Both the position numbers and the translations under genes were made by a program. A stretch of DNA of 64,000 nucleotides from Alloyangia pacifica (GTDB lineage Bacteria > Pseudomonadota > Alphaproteobacteria > Rhodobacterales > Rhodobacteraceae), in the NCBI RefSeq assembly GCF_020524285.1, contig NZ_JAIVKX010000011.1, positions 62,001 through 126,000 of the forward strand. The letters are read 5' to 3'. The notes under the pieces are model-generated. The model saw nothing but the letters and a program-made list of their open reading frames with translations, ran no database searches and was not told the DNA's origin. Positions 30,261 through 39,376 of the stretch are shown in pieces; position 1 is the stretch's first letter, and each line of letters begins with the position of its first letter.

Positions 30261-31454
30261 TCAGATAAGCAAGGCAGCGTCCTCGGGCGGAATGTCGGCG
30301 AAGTCGATCTCCTCGGCCGACCTTGCATGGATGAACTCGATCACCGCCCGCGAGTCATCGGCCGCCTGCGCGAAGTCGTTGACCCCCGAAAGCAGAGCGG
30401 GATCCGTCTCGAAGGTATCCTCCTCAGGCGTAGGCCCGGAGTTGATCACCAGCATCTCGTCCTCCCATTGCTGACCTTCGAAGACCGCGACGAAAACATT
30501 GCCGTAGGCAAAGTCGAGGTCGTCTCCCTCGACCTCGATCCAGCGCAGCCAGACGTTCTCGTAGGTGGTTTGCCGGTTGTATTCGTAAAGCTCGCCCGCG
30601 GCATCGCTGAAGTCGAAATAGTCGACCTCCCCTGTCCCGCTGTTGGCGACATTCACCCCCAGCGTGGTGTTCTCGTAGAGCATCGCGTCGAGCGTGATCT
30701 TGCCCTCCTTGCTCCATGCGGCACCAAGCAAGGCCGAGGGATCCCAGTCGGGATCGGTCATGTTGCCGCCCAGCAGATCGAGGAAGGGTTGCTCCCAGCC
30801 GGCGGTGACATCCGGCCACGCCCCCGCGGTGTCGCCCCCGGTGGTCATGAGATGCTGGTAGAGGGCGAGGTTCTCGAGCGGCGAGTCGATCGTCGCAAAG
30901 GTCGTGCCGCCATCGGTGCTGTACATGATCCGGCCCGCGGTGTCGGTGGTGATCTCGTCAGCCGTCTCGACCTTGCCGAGCGCCTCCTCCAGCGCGTGGG
31001 CCATGACCGAGGCCGGCGCGCGTGCGACGTTCGCGCGGTCGAGTTCCACCTCCTGCACGAAGGGCAGCAGGAGCGCCGGAATCTCGTAGTCGCCCTCGGC
31101 GTCCTCGGTGAAGTAGATCGGGAACGGATCATCCGGTTGCGCTGGGTCGATACCCACCAGCACCGGCTGCCCCTCGGTGTTGATCGTGTCGAGTTCCGGC
31201 TCGCCATTGCCACCGCCGTCTGTCGGATCGAGGTCGCGGAGCAGCACGTATTGGTCGCCGTACAGGTCGCCCTTCTTGGTCCCCGCTCCCGGCGGCTTTC
31301 CGCTCCCGTTGCCCTGCCCGCCGCCACCGTGGCCGCCGTCGCCATTGCCGTTCCCGTTGCCGCCGCCATTGCCCGTGCCGGAGCCACGCCCGACCGCCGC
31401 CGCCAGTTCCGCGGAGACTGAGGGGAGGACGGGATCATTGATGAATTTACGCAT
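30261..31454 (-). CDS. Large acidic protein of unknown function with Gly/Asn-rich N-terminal linker
   Basis: 397 residues, no family recognised. Residues 1-20 (MRKFINDPVLPSVSAELAAA) are followed by a Gly/Asn/Ser low-complexity stretch to about 60, then a long Asp/Glu-rich domain rich in aromatic residues (for example EVDYFDFSDAAGELYEYNRQ). No signal peptide or membrane segment. The ATG at 31454 is preferred over an upstream frame to 31526 because the upstream part lies over a palindromic FNR-like box placed at typical promoter distance. Probably co-transcribed with the RTX gene; the pair may be an exported calcium-binding system, but this is inference from composition and context only. Confidence 0.75.
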   Translation of the reverse strand: MRKFINDPVLPSVSAELAAAVGRGSGTGNGGGNGNGNGDGGHGGGGQGNGSGKPPGAGTKKGDLYGDQYVLLRDLDPTDGGGNGEPELDTINTEGQPVLVGIDPAQPDDPFPIYFTEDAEGDYEIPALLLPFVQEVELDRANVARAPASVMAHALEEALGKVETADEITTDTAGRIMYSTDGGTTFATIDSPLENLALYQHLMTTGGDTAGAWPDVTAGWEQPFLDLLGGNMTDPDWDPSALLGAAWSKEGKITLDAMLYENTTLGVNVANSGTGEVDYFDFSDAAGELYEYNRQTTYENVWLRWIEVEGDDLDFAYGNVFVAVFEGQQWEDEMLVINSGPTPEEDTFETDPALLSGVNDFAQAADDSRAVIEFIHARSAEEIDFADIPPEDAALLI

Positions 31455-31840
31455 TTTGAGACCCTCCGAATTTTGACCTCCGGAACGTTTCACGGCGCGA
31501 GGGAGAGCGTCATTGACGCCGGTCAACGGCCAGGGCGCAGGCGTTCCGGCTTCGGAAAAGGCAAGGATGAAAGTACCTTGACCCTCTCCTCCCCCAAGAG
31601 GGCAGATTGCTGCCTAAAAACATGCGGATTCCGGAATTCGATGCCCCGGCCTCCGGCTTCAACCTCCATCAGCGCTCGTGAAAAAAGCTGGTCAAAAAAA
31701 CCTGCGCAGAAGCCGCTGAAATCGGTCGGCGCCACCGCACTTCGGGCGTTTGAAGGCATGGTGGCCGCACAGCCGGGCCTCGCCTTCCGCAGCGACTCGG
31801 CAAATCGGCGGGCCCCGCTCACAGCGCCGGGGTGCGGGCT
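31455..31840. other. Promoter region of the acidic-protein gene; no gene seen
   Basis: 386 bases between the [FeFe] hydrogenase stop and the acidic-protein start. It contains the FNR-like box at 31513-31526. A 99-codon frame on the minus strand (31523-31822) has no ribosome site and no recognisable features. Confidence 0.6.
31513..31526 (-). promoter_or_regulatory. Variant FNR-type box TTGAC-N4-GTCAA
   Basis: TTGACGCCGGTCAA is an FNR-spaced dyad with C/G instead of T/A at the inner positions. Its centre is 66 bases upstream of the acidic-protein ATG, so a class II promoter (box at -41.5) would start transcription about 24 bases before the ATG. Read on the minus strand, GTTGACCGGCGTCAATG closely resembles the boxes at 39186 and 44336. 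Confidence 0.7.
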
Positions 31841-33913
31841 TCAGAGGATGCGGCGCCGAAGGCTGCGGATCACCGTCTGCTTAGTGCCTTCAGTTTCTAT
31901 GGAACAAAGGTCGACTTGAAACCTGCTGCGGCTGCCGTCGGGTGCGAGAACCGTAAGCTCATCGATGTCAGCGGCGGACGCCATCCGGTGCCGAACAAAA
32001 GACCCACCATATTTTCGTGGCGGAAGGGTGCGACCGATAAAGGCCGCAATCCGATCCGCACCTGCGATGTCGCCAAACTCCGAAGCGGTCGACCAGACCC
32101 CCTCCGGATGGAACAGCTGCGCGGCCGCCGCCCCGTCCCGCCGGTCGACACAGTCAAGGAAGCGCATCAGCAGCGAGCGTCGGGAGTTCCGGGCGGCATA
32201 GCGGGTGTGAAGCAACAGGTGGGCCGCCGGGGAATTCGGTGCCCCGAGTTCCGACGCATAAAGCGCCCGGACATCCTTGTTTTCGTAGGACCTGCGGCGG
32301 GGCGCTTCGGCATCGACGGCGTAGATGGCCGCCGCGCGTTTCCGGAGGATATCCGGGTCCATCGACTTCGGCTCACCGCCGCCCCCGAGACAACCCCCGA
32401 CGCAGGCCATGACCTCGATGGCCACGAAGTCGCTCCGCCAACTCTCTCCCTCGAGCATGCGTTGGGCCGCGGCGATGCCATTGCACACCGCGACCGTGCC
32501 GACACCGGGTATGGTCGCGGTCTTGATGCCCTCGCCGACCCCGCGCAGCGCCTGCCACTCCAAGGGCAGGTCATGGTCCGCGCCCTTGAGGTGCGCCGCC
32601 GTGCGGACCATGGCTTCCATGACCCCGCCCGAGGCACCGAAGATCTGAGCCGCGCCGGTGCTCTCGCCAAGCGGGCTGTCGAAGTGACCGTCCTCGGAAA
32701 GCGACGCGAAGGGAATGCCCCGCGAGCGGATCATCCGGGCCAGCTCCCGGGTCGTGAGCACTTGGTCGACGTCGCCGGACATCCCGGGCCGAGCGGACTC
32801 GTCCTTCTTGGCGGTGCAGGGCATCACGCTGACGACATAGGGTTCTGCCCGGCCCTCGGCGAAATCGGCCCCGAGGGACCGCGCAAAGCCGCTCCGCTTG
32901 GCAATCGCGCCGTGCATCTGCTGCGGGGATTTGGTCGTGCTCAGATGCGGCAGCAGCTCCGGGCGGTTGAGCTCGACCCAATTGACCCAGCCGGGGCAGC
33001 AGGAGGTGAACAGCGGCAGCCCGGTGCCGGCCTGAAGCCGCGCCAGAAGCTCGGAGCCTTCCTCCATGATCGTGAGGTCGGCGGCGAAGTTGGTGTCGAA
33101 GACGTAGTCGAATCCGAGCTGCCGCAGCGCGGTGATCAGGCGGCCCGTGCTCACCGTGCCCGGCGCCAGCCCGAACTCCTCGCTGATGGCGATCCGCGTT
33201 GCCGGGGCGACCTGCACCACGGACACGCGACGGTGCCCGTCGAGCGTCTGCAGCACCTCATGCCAGTGCGGGGCTTCGATCAGGGCACCGACCGGACAGA
33301 CAAGCGTGCACTGGCCGCAGGAAATGCACTTGGTCTCACTGAGGGGCGTGTCGAAAACGGTGACGGGCCGGCGATCGAATCCCCGGCCGGCAAAACCGAT
33401 AATGAATTGCTCCTGCACGGCCTCGCCACAGACATCCGCACAGAGGCCGCACTCGATGCATTTCGACAGATCCCGCCAGATGCTGGGCGAGGTGTGATCG
33501 CTCGACAGGACATCGCCCGTGTCCGCCGCACCGGCGGGAACCTTGGGCCAGAGATCCTCCCACTGGTTTTCGCGCACAAGAGTCTGGAGTTGGCAGGCGC
33601 CATCGATCTCGCAGCGCAGGCAATCGTTCGGATGGCGCGCGAGCAGCCATTGCGCGTCCGACCGCCGGAACGCCTGAAGGGCGTCGGTGTCCGTCTCCAC
33701 TCGGTCTCCGTCCCTGGCCACGGCGCGGCACGCGGGTTGCGGGTCGTCTTCGCCCGAAACCTCCACGAGGCACATGCGGCAGGCGGCATGGGCCGGCAGG
33801 CCGGGGTGGTGGCACAGCGTCGGGACGTGCACGCCTGCCGCCCGCGCCGCGTCGAGCAGGGTCGCGCCCTCCTCGACCGAGACTTGCCGTCCGTTCACCC
33901 GAACCGTGATCAT
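31841..33913 (-). CDS. hydA: [FeFe] hydrogenase, M3-type, with C-terminal NTF2/SnoaL-like domain
   Basis: 690 residues; catalyses H2 formation or oxidation. An N-terminal [2Fe-2S] domain (Cys34, 45, 48, 62) is followed by a His94-Cys98-Cys101-Cys107 [4Fe-4S] site and two ferredoxin clusters (Cys152/155/158/162 and Cys196/199/202/206). The H domain has all three signatures: TSCCPGW (303-309), MPCTAKKDE (364-372) and EVMACVGGCLGGGG (500-513). The four H-cluster ligands are Cys306, 366, 504 and 508. Proton-path residues appear conserved (Cys305, Glu284/285, Ser329). A small-subunit-like segment runs to about 580 (YENKDVRALYASELGAP). The last 110 residues resemble an NTF2/SnoaL fold, not a usual part of hydrogenases. 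Maturases HydE/F/G are not in the window. Last gene of the acs-PDH-acp operon. Confidence 0.93.
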   Translation of the reverse strand: MITVRVNGRQVSVEEGATLLDAARAAGVHVPTLCHHPGLPAHAACRMCLVEVSGEDDPQPACRAVARDGDRVETDTDALQAFRRSDAQWLLARHPNDCLRCEIDGACQLQTLVRENQWEDLWPKVPAGAADTGDVLSSDHTSPSIWRDLSKCIECGLCADVCGEAVQEQFIIGFAGRGFDRRPVTVFDTPLSETKCISCGQCTLVCPVGALIEAPHWHEVLQTLDGHRRVSVVQVAPATRIAISEEFGLAPGTVSTGRLITALRQLGFDYVFDTNFAADLTIMEEGSELLARLQAGTGLPLFTSCCPGWVNWVELNRPELLPHLSTTKSPQQMHGAIAKRSGFARSLGADFAEGRAEPYVVSVMPCTAKKDESARPGMSGDVDQVLTTRELARMIRSRGIPFASLSEDGHFDSPLGESTGAAQIFGASGGVMEAMVRTAAHLKGADHDLPLEWQALRGVGEGIKTATIPGVGTVAVCNGIAAAQRMLEGESWRSDFVAIEVMACVGGCLGGGGEPKSMDPDILRKRAAAIYAVDAEAPRRRSYENKDVRALYASELGAPNSPAAHLLLHTRYAARNSRRSLLMRFLDCVDRRDGAAAAQLFHPEGVWSTASEFGDIAGADRIAAFIGRTLPPRKYGGSFVRHRMASAADIDELTVLAPDGSRSRFQVDLCSIETEGTKQTVIRSLRRRIL

Positions 33914-33980
33914 CCGCTCGCGCCTCCCCGCCCCAGCCTAGCAGATCCGCGCCGCGATGCCCCCTTTCCCCTGGCCGAGG

Positions 33981-34238
33981 TCATCCCTGCCGTGATGCTC
34001 CTGCCGCCTGCAGGTAGGGCACCGCCAGGGCCAGCGTGGCGATCTGCGGGTAGTCGGCCTCGGGGATGTCGATCCCGAGCTGGTCGTGCAGCGCCGCCAC
34101 CAGGTTCAGCACGTCCATCGAGTCGAGCCCGAGATCGCGCTGGATGTGATCTTCCGCGCCGAGACTGCCCGGGTCGATGTCGGGTGCCACGCCGACAAGC
34201 GCGTCGATGAAGGCACGGCGCATCTCTGTCTCTGTCAT
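33981..34238 (-). CDS. Acyl carrier protein
   Basis: 85 residues, acidic four-helix carrier. The phosphopantetheine attachment Ser40 lies in the DSM-type motif LGLDSMDVLNLV. Its ATG overlaps the stop of the E2 gene, so the two are translationally coupled, and the hydrogenase follows 67 bases later. An ACP in a pyruvate dehydrogenase operon is unusual. One possibility is a dedicated carrier of octanoyl groups for lipoylation of the adjacent E2; another is acetyl or acyl transfer in a fermentative side reaction. Neither is shown by sequence. Confidence 0.92.
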   Translation of the reverse strand: MTETEMRRAFIDALVGVAPDIDPGSLGAEDHIQRDLGLDSMDVLNLVAALHDQLGIDIPEADYPQIATLALAVPYLQAAGASRQG

Positions 34239-35383
34239 AGGCCCTCCGGCGTTGCGATCTGCTTTTCAAAGGCGGCGAGAAAGCGCGCCGCCTGCCGTCC
34301 GTCACTGACCCGGTGATCGGCGGAGACGGTCACGGTCACGACGTGGCGCGGGACGATCGCTCCCGCCACCACCCAGGGTCGAAGCTGCGGCGCGCCGATG
34401 CCGACCAGCGCCACCTGCGGCGGAAAGATGACCCCGGCCATGGCCTCGGCACCGGTCTCGCCAAGGCTCGAGACGGTGATCGTGCCCTCGCTCATTTCCG
34501 AGCCCCGCAGCCGCCCGGCACGGGCGCGCATCACGAGATCCCGCATCCCGGCCATCGTTGCGGGAAGATCCAGCCTTTCCGCACCGATGAGCGCAGGGGC
34601 GACCAGCCCGCCGCCGCGCAGCGCGACCGCCACGCCGACATTCACCCCGGGTGCCGGGTGAAAGGCCTCGTCGCGGTAGTGCCCGTTCATCACCGGAACC
34701 GCCCGCGCCGCAAGCACCACCGCGCGGACGAAGAGCGCGCCAAGCAAAAGCCGCTCGTCCGGTGGCCGGTCCGCGTTGCGCGCACTCAACCAGTCCCGCG
34801 CGGGCTGCACATCCATGGTGGCCGAGAGGTAGAAATGCGGAATCTCGCGTTTGGCCCGGGTCATCGCCGCGGCGATCGCCCGGCGCATCTCGGTCTGGGC
34901 GTCGGCACGCGGGACCGGTTGCGGCATGACCTCGGCGGGCGGGACGACGTCTGCGAGAAGGATCGCGCCGCCCGGGCCGCTGCCGGTCAGCCCCGCAAGA
35001 TCAACCCCGAGATCGCGCGCCCGCATCCGCGCCGCCGGCGAGGCGGCAGGACCGTGCGGCGTCTCCGGCGGCAGCGGGGACACCGGCTGCGCGGTAGGCG
35101 GCTTCGGGTGCTGTGGCTCGGGGCCGCGCTCGGCGGGGCGATCTTCGCCCGGCGCAAGGATCAGCGCGAGGGGCGCTCCGACCGGCACCTCTGCCCCGAC
35201 CTCGGCGCGCAGCTCGTCGACCACGCCGTCCTCGAAGCACTCGATCTCGATCGCGCCCTTCTGGGTCTCGACCACGGCCACGACGTCACCGCGAGACACC
35301 CGGTCGCCCGGTTTCACCAGCCATTCGGCCAATGTGCCGGCCTCCATGTCCGAGCCGAGCGAGGGCATGGTGAAGAGCCCCAT
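34235..35383 (-). CDS. Dihydrolipoamide acyltransferase (E2) of a 2-oxoacid dehydrogenase complex
   Basis: 382 residues. One lipoyl domain (1-75) with the lipoylated Lys42 in VETQKGAIEIE, a Pro-rich linker, a peripheral-subunit binding domain (about 115-148) and a catalytic domain from about 160. The active-site His and Asp lie in VSADHRVSDGRQAARFL. GGGAGG precedes the ATG at 35383. It would form acetyl-CoA (or another acyl-CoA) with the fused E1 encoded 16 bases upstream. No E3 gene is present locally, so it must share one. Confidence 0.93.
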   Translation of the reverse strand: MGLFTMPSLGSDMEAGTLAEWLVKPGDRVSRGDVVAVVETQKGAIEIECFEDGVVDELRAEVGAEVPVGAPLALILAPGEDRPAERGPEPQHPKPPTAQPVSPLPPETPHGPAASPAARMRARDLGVDLAGLTGSGPGGAILLADVVPPAEVMPQPVPRADAQTEMRRAIAAAMTRAKREIPHFYLSATMDVQPARDWLSARNADRPPDERLLLGALFVRAVVLAARAVPVMNGHYRDEAFHPAPGVNVGVAVALRGGGLVAPALIGAERLDLPATMAGMRDLVMRARAGRLRGSEMSEGTITVSSLGETGAEAMAGVIFPPQVALVGIGAPQLRPWVVAGAIVPRHVVTVTVSADHRVSDGRQAARFLAAFEKQIATPEGL

Positions 35384-35399
35384 CAGCCACCTCCCACCA

Positions 35400-37409
35400 T
35401 CAGCCGCCCCCCAGCAGGGCGCGGGCCGCCGCGACGATCGCGGGCACCTGCGGGATCGCCGCCTGCTCGAGATGCCGGGCATAGGGGATCGGCACTTCGG
35501 CCGAACAGACCCGGCCGACCGGCGCATCGAGCGACCAGAATGCCTGCTCCATGATCCGGGCGGAGACCTCGGCCGCCAGCGCGCCGCTGCGCCAGCCCTC
35601 GTCGACGACGAGCGCCCGGCGGGTTCTGGACACCGAGGCGATGATCGTCGCCTCGTCGAGCGGGCGCAGGCTGCGCAGGTCGATGACCTCGGCGGAGATG
35701 CCCTCTTCCGCCAGCGCCTCGGCGGCCTCCAGCGTCTTGAACAGGGAGCCGCCGTAGGTGATCAGGCTGAGATCCGTCCCGGCGCGCCGGATGGCGGCCG
35801 AGGCGATCTCCACCGCACCCGCGGCGCTGTCGATCTGGCCGCTGCGGTTGTAGAGCATGACGTTCTCGAAGATCAGCACCGGGTCAGGATCCTGCAGCGC
35901 GGTCCAGAGCATCCCCCGCGCGTCCTCCAGCGTTGCCGGGGCGAGCACCTTCAGCCCCGGGATATGCGCGTACCAGCCCTCGAGGCTGTGCGAATGCTGC
36001 GCCGCCAGCTGCTTTCCCGCGCCGGTGGCCATGCGGATCACCAGCGGCACGCCGAACTGCCCACCCGACATGTGCCGCAGCGTGGCGGCCGAGTTGAGGA
36101 TCTGGTCGAGCGCCAGCAGCGAGAAGTTCACCGTCATCAGCTCGACGATGGGCCGCATGCCGGCGGCGGCGGCCCCGATCCCCGCGCCCGTGAAGCCGCT
36201 CTCGCTCAGCGGTGTGTCGCGGATGCGGGCCTCGCCGAACTCCTCCAGCAGCCCCTTGGAGACGGCATAGCAACCGCCGTAGGCCCCCACGTCCTCACCC
36301 ATCAGGAAGACGCGCTCGTCGCGGCGGAGGGCGTCGCGAAGACCGAGCCGGAGTGCCTCGCGATAGGTCATCTCGACCAGGTCTCCGGAGGACGCAGGAG
36401 CTGGCGGTGGCGCGGGCGGCGGGCCCAGCACATGGGCAGTGAGCATCTCTACCGGCTCCCAGCTCCCGGCCTCGGCATAGGCCTCGGCATCGGCGATCTC
36501 GGCATCGACCTGCTGCTCGATCTCGGCCACGTCCGTTTCGTGGATCAAGCCGGTCTCCAGCAGCCAGCCGCGGAACTTCACGATCGGGCCCTGCTGTCGC
36601 CAACGCTTGACCTCCGCCTTGTCCCGGTAGAGCTGGGGGTCGAACATGGAATGCGCCCGGAAGCGGTAGGTTAGGCATTCGAGAAACTGCGGGGCGCCGG
36701 TCTCGCGGATCCGCGCGATGGCGCCACGCGCCGCGACCTCGACGGCGACCACATCCATGCCATCGACCTGCCGCGCCTCGATGCCGTAACACGCCGGCTT
36801 GCGCGAGATGTCGGTGAGCGCCTCGGTCCGGGCCAGCGCGGAGCCCATGGCGTAGCCGTTGTTCTCGCAGACAAAGAGCACCGGCAGGTGCCACAGCGCC
36901 GCGAGGTTCATCGCCTCGTGGAACTCGCCCTCGGCCACCGCCCCCTCGCCGAAGAAGCAGGCGGTGACGCAAGCGCTGTTCTGCATTCGGTCGGCCAGCG
37001 CCAGCCCCGTCGCAAGCGGCAGACCGCCGCCGACGATGGCATTGCCGCCGTAGAATTTCCGCGCCGCATCGAAGAGGTGCATCGAGCCGCCACGTCCGCC
37101 CGAGCAGCCCTCGGCCTTGCCGTACATCTCGGCCATGACGGCGGTCATCGGCACGCCGCGCACCAGCGCGTGGCCATGCTCGCGGTAGGTCGCCACGATC
37201 CGGTCGCGCGGTTCCAGCGCCGGGATGACCCCGGCCGCAACGGCCTCCTCGCCGTCGTAGAGATGCAGGAAGCCGCGTATCTTTTCCTGCGTGTAGAGCT
37301 CGGCGCAGGTGTCCTCGAACCTGCGGATCCGGACCATCTGCCGCAGCAGCGAGAGCACATGCGCCCGGTCGAGTCTGGGTTTCGTAGCGCTGGTGTCCGA
37401 GGGGCTCAT
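35400..37409 (-). CDS. Fused E1 alpha-beta subunit of pyruvate/acetoin-type dehydrogenase
   Basis: 669 residues. Residues 1-325 are a complete E1 alpha: the thiamine diphosphate motif runs from [15 protein letters not shown] (about 154) to CENNGY, and the phosphorylation-loop-like YRFRAHSM region follows. A Pro/Ala linker (about 329-341) leads into a complete E1 beta (342-669) with [12 protein letters not shown], the TPP-contacting [15 protein letters not shown] and the C-terminal [11 protein letters not shown]. Alpha and beta are normally separate genes in this family. The ATG at 37409 overlaps the stop of the AMP-ligase gene; the frame is open far upstream but only as a shadow of that gene. 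Confidence 0.93.
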   Translation of the reverse strand: MSPSDTSATKPRLDRAHVLSLLRQMVRIRRFEDTCAELYTQEKIRGFLHLYDGEEAVAAGVIPALEPRDRIVATYREHGHALVRGVPMTAVMAEMYGKAEGCSGGRGGSMHLFDAARKFYGGNAIVGGGLPLATGLALADRMQNSACVTACFFGEGAVAEGEFHEAMNLAALWHLPVLFVCENNGYAMGSALARTEALTDISRKPACYGIEARQVDGMDVVAVEVAARGAIARIRETGAPQFLECLTYRFRAHSMFDPQLYRDKAEVKRWRQQGPIVKFRGWLLETGLIHETDVAEIEQQVDAEIADAEAYAEAGSWEPVEMLTAHVLGPPPAPPPAPASSGDLVEMTYREALRLGLRDALRRDERVFLMGEDVGAYGGCYAVSKGLLEEFGEARIRDTPLSESGFTGAGIGAAAAGMRPIVELMTVNFSLLALDQILNSAATLRHMSGGQFGVPLVIRMATGAGKQLAAQHSHSLEGWYAHIPGLKVLAPATLEDARGMLWTALQDPDPVLIFENVMLYNRSGQIDSAAGAVEIASAAIRRAGTDLSLITYGGSLFKTLEAAEALAEEGISAEVIDLRSLRPLDEATIIASVSRTRRALVVDEGWRSGALAAEVSARIMEQAFWSLDAPVGRVCSAEVPIPYARHLEQAAIPQVPAIVAAARALLGGG

Positions 37410-39121
37410 GACTCGTCCGTCTCCAGCGTGGAAATATCTCCCTCGGGCAGACCCAGTTCGCGGGCCTTCAGCAGGCGGCGCATGATTTTCCCCGAGCGGG
37501 TCTTGGGCAGGGTCGTCCGGAAGATCACCTCGCGCGGGGCCACCGCGGGCCCGAGCCGCGCCCGGGCATGGCCGCGCAGCGCGCGCTCCAGGTCCTCGGA
37601 GGCCGAGAAGCCCGGGTTGAGCGTCACATAGGCCTTCACCACCTCGCCCGCCGTCTCGTCGGGAATGCCAATGACGCCGGCCTCGGCAACGGCGGGATGT
37701 TCGATCAGGGCGCTTTCCACCTCGAAGGGTCCGATCAGGTGACCGGAACTCTTGATCAGGTCGTCGGCGCGGCCGACGAACCAGAAATACCCGTCGGCAT
37801 CGCGCATAGCGAGATCGCCGCTGAGGTACCAGCCCTCCACGAAGCACTTGTCGTAGCGCGCCTGCTCGCCGAGGTAGGCGCGCATCATCGACGGCCAGCC
37901 GGGGCGCAGCGCCAGCTCGCCGACCTCGCCGTCGCCGAGCGCGCGCAGCCCGTTGCCGCCCCCCTGCATGATACCGGCTTCGATGCCCGGCAGCGGCCTG
38001 CCCATCGAGCCGGGCCGCACCGCCATCCCCGGCCGGTTGGCGATCATGATGCCGCCCGTCTCGGTCTGCCACCAGTTGTCGTGGAAGGGCTGGCCGAAGA
38101 CCGCCTCGGACCAGGTCACCGCCTCGGGGTTCAGCGGCTCGCCGACGCTGGCCAGAAAGCGCAGCGAGGAGAAGTCGTAGGGCGCCGCCGCTTCCGTGCC
38201 GGAGCGCATCATCATGCGGATCGCGGTGGGGGCGGTGTACCAGACCTCGACCTTCTCGCGCTGGACGGTTTCGTACCAGCGCTGCAGGTCGAACTCCGCC
38301 TCGTCGACGATCATCCTCACGCGGTTCACCAGGGGCGCGATGATGCCGTAGGAGGTGCCGGTGACCCAGCCCGGATCGGCGGTGCACCAGTAGATCGTGC
38401 CCGGCGTCAGATCGAGCGCCACGCGCCCCGAGAAGGCATGGTAGAGCACCGCGCCGTGAACGTGCACGGCGCCCTTGGGGCGGCCCGTGGTGCCCGAGGT
38501 GAAATGGATCAGCGCCGGGTCTTCGGGCCGCGTCGGCACCGGTTCGAACACGGGCGCCGCTGCCGCCAGTGCCGAGCCAAGCGCGACGCAGCCCTCGGGT
38601 GCGTCGTCTCCGAGGATCAGCACCAGTCGCAGAAAGGCCATCTGATCGCGCCAGGGCGCGATCTTGCGCCGGTAGAGCGCTTCGGTCGTCACCAGCACCG
38701 TCGCGCCGCCGATCTCCATGCGCGTGCGGATCGGCTCGGGTCCGAAGGCGGAAAACAGCGGCGTGAACACCAGGCCGGCCTTCAGCGTGCCAAGCGCGGT
38801 GACGTAGAGTTCCGGCACCCGCCCCATCAGCGCGTAGACGCTGTCGCCGCATGTCAGCCTATGCGCGCGCAGGACATTCGCGAAGCGCGCCGTCTGCTCG
38901 GCAAGCTCGGCGAAGGAGAGCGTCCGCCGTGCCCCCTCGGCCCCGAGCCAGAGCAGGGCGGTCTCCGCGCCATGCCCATGAACGACGTGACGGTCCACCG
39001 CCTCGTAGGCGATGTTCACGCTGCCACCCGGGGCATCGATCAGCCCGGGCACATCGGACCAGGGCGCATGCGCACCCTCTGCCGGACCCGAGCGGGCTTC
39101 GAGCTTTTCGCCCTGAGACAT
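37406..39121 (-). CDS. Acetyl-CoA synthetase-like AMP-forming acyl-CoA ligase
   Basis: 571 residues, shorter than the usual AcsA of about 650 and nearer the AcsM/short-ACS group. Motifs: P-loop-like [23 protein letters not shown] for adenylate binding, and the C-terminal [12 protein letters not shown] with the acetylatable catalytic Lys. Activates acetate (or a short acid) to the CoA thioester, or works in reverse. First gene of the operon running into PDH and [FeFe] hydrogenase. GGGAGGAGG precedes the ATG, and a TTGAC-type FNR box lies about 70 bases upstream. Confidence 0.9.
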   Translation of the reverse strand: MSQGEKLEARSGPAEGAHAPWSDVPGLIDAPGGSVNIAYEAVDRHVVHGHGAETALLWLGAEGARRTLSFAELAEQTARFANVLRAHRLTCGDSVYALMGRVPELYVTALGTLKAGLVFTPLFSAFGPEPIRTRMEIGGATVLVTTEALYRRKIAPWRDQMAFLRLVLILGDDAPEGCVALGSALAAAAPVFEPVPTRPEDPALIHFTSGTTGRPKGAVHVHGAVLYHAFSGRVALDLTPGTIYWCTADPGWVTGTSYGIIAPLVNRVRMIVDEAEFDLQRWYETVQREKVEVWYTAPTAIRMMMRSGTEAAAPYDFSSLRFLASVGEPLNPEAVTWSEAVFGQPFHDNWWQTETGGIMIANRPGMAVRPGSMGRPLPGIEAGIMQGGGNGLRALGDGEVGELALRPGWPSMMRAYLGEQARYDKCFVEGWYLSGDLAMRDADGYFWFVGRADDLIKSSGHLIGPFEVESALIEHPAVAEAGVIGIPDETAGEVVKAYVTLNPGFSASEDLERALRGHARARLGPAVAPREVIFRTTLPKTRSGKIMRRLLKARELGLPEGDISTLETDES

Positions 39122-39185
39122 GGCCTCCTCCCGAAGCCGTCTTCCCCTCTACGTGCTAGGTCTAGCGGTTTTCCCACCGCGCCGG

Positions 39186-39199
39186 TTGACGGCCGTCAA
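39186..39199. promoter_or_regulatory. Palindromic FNR-type box TTGACGGCCGTCAA
   Basis: A perfect 14-base palindrome with FNR spacing and TTGAC/GTCAA half-sites. Its centre is about 71 bases from the acyl-CoA ligase ATG on the minus strand, suiting activation from -41.5. Its plus-strand flank (CAATGCGCGCGGGGC) is nearly identical to that of the box before hsp20, so it may also have driven the now broken ATPase gene on the plus strand. Confidence 0.78.
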
Positions 39200-39376
39200 T
39201 GCGCGCGGGGCGCCGCTCGGGTATGCACGCCACTCCGAGGTGATCTCATTCCAGGGCGATAAGCGGCCCGCCGAGGGCGTCGTCCCGCAGGCCTGCCGAG
39301 GGCATCAAGGTCTGCTGTCAAACGATCCCTACCCCTTCTCTCTTCGGCGGCGTGAAACGCACAGCCTCGGGACGCC

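Noticed and set aside
31523-31822. 99-codon minus-strand frame between hydA and the acidic-protein gene
   Set aside because: No ribosome site, no motif, and its end covers the FNR-type box.
37410-38852. Upstream extension of the fused E1 frame
   Set aside because: It overlaps the acyl-CoA ligase gene throughout; the ATG at 37409 overlaps the ligase stop and gives the conserved E1 N-terminus.
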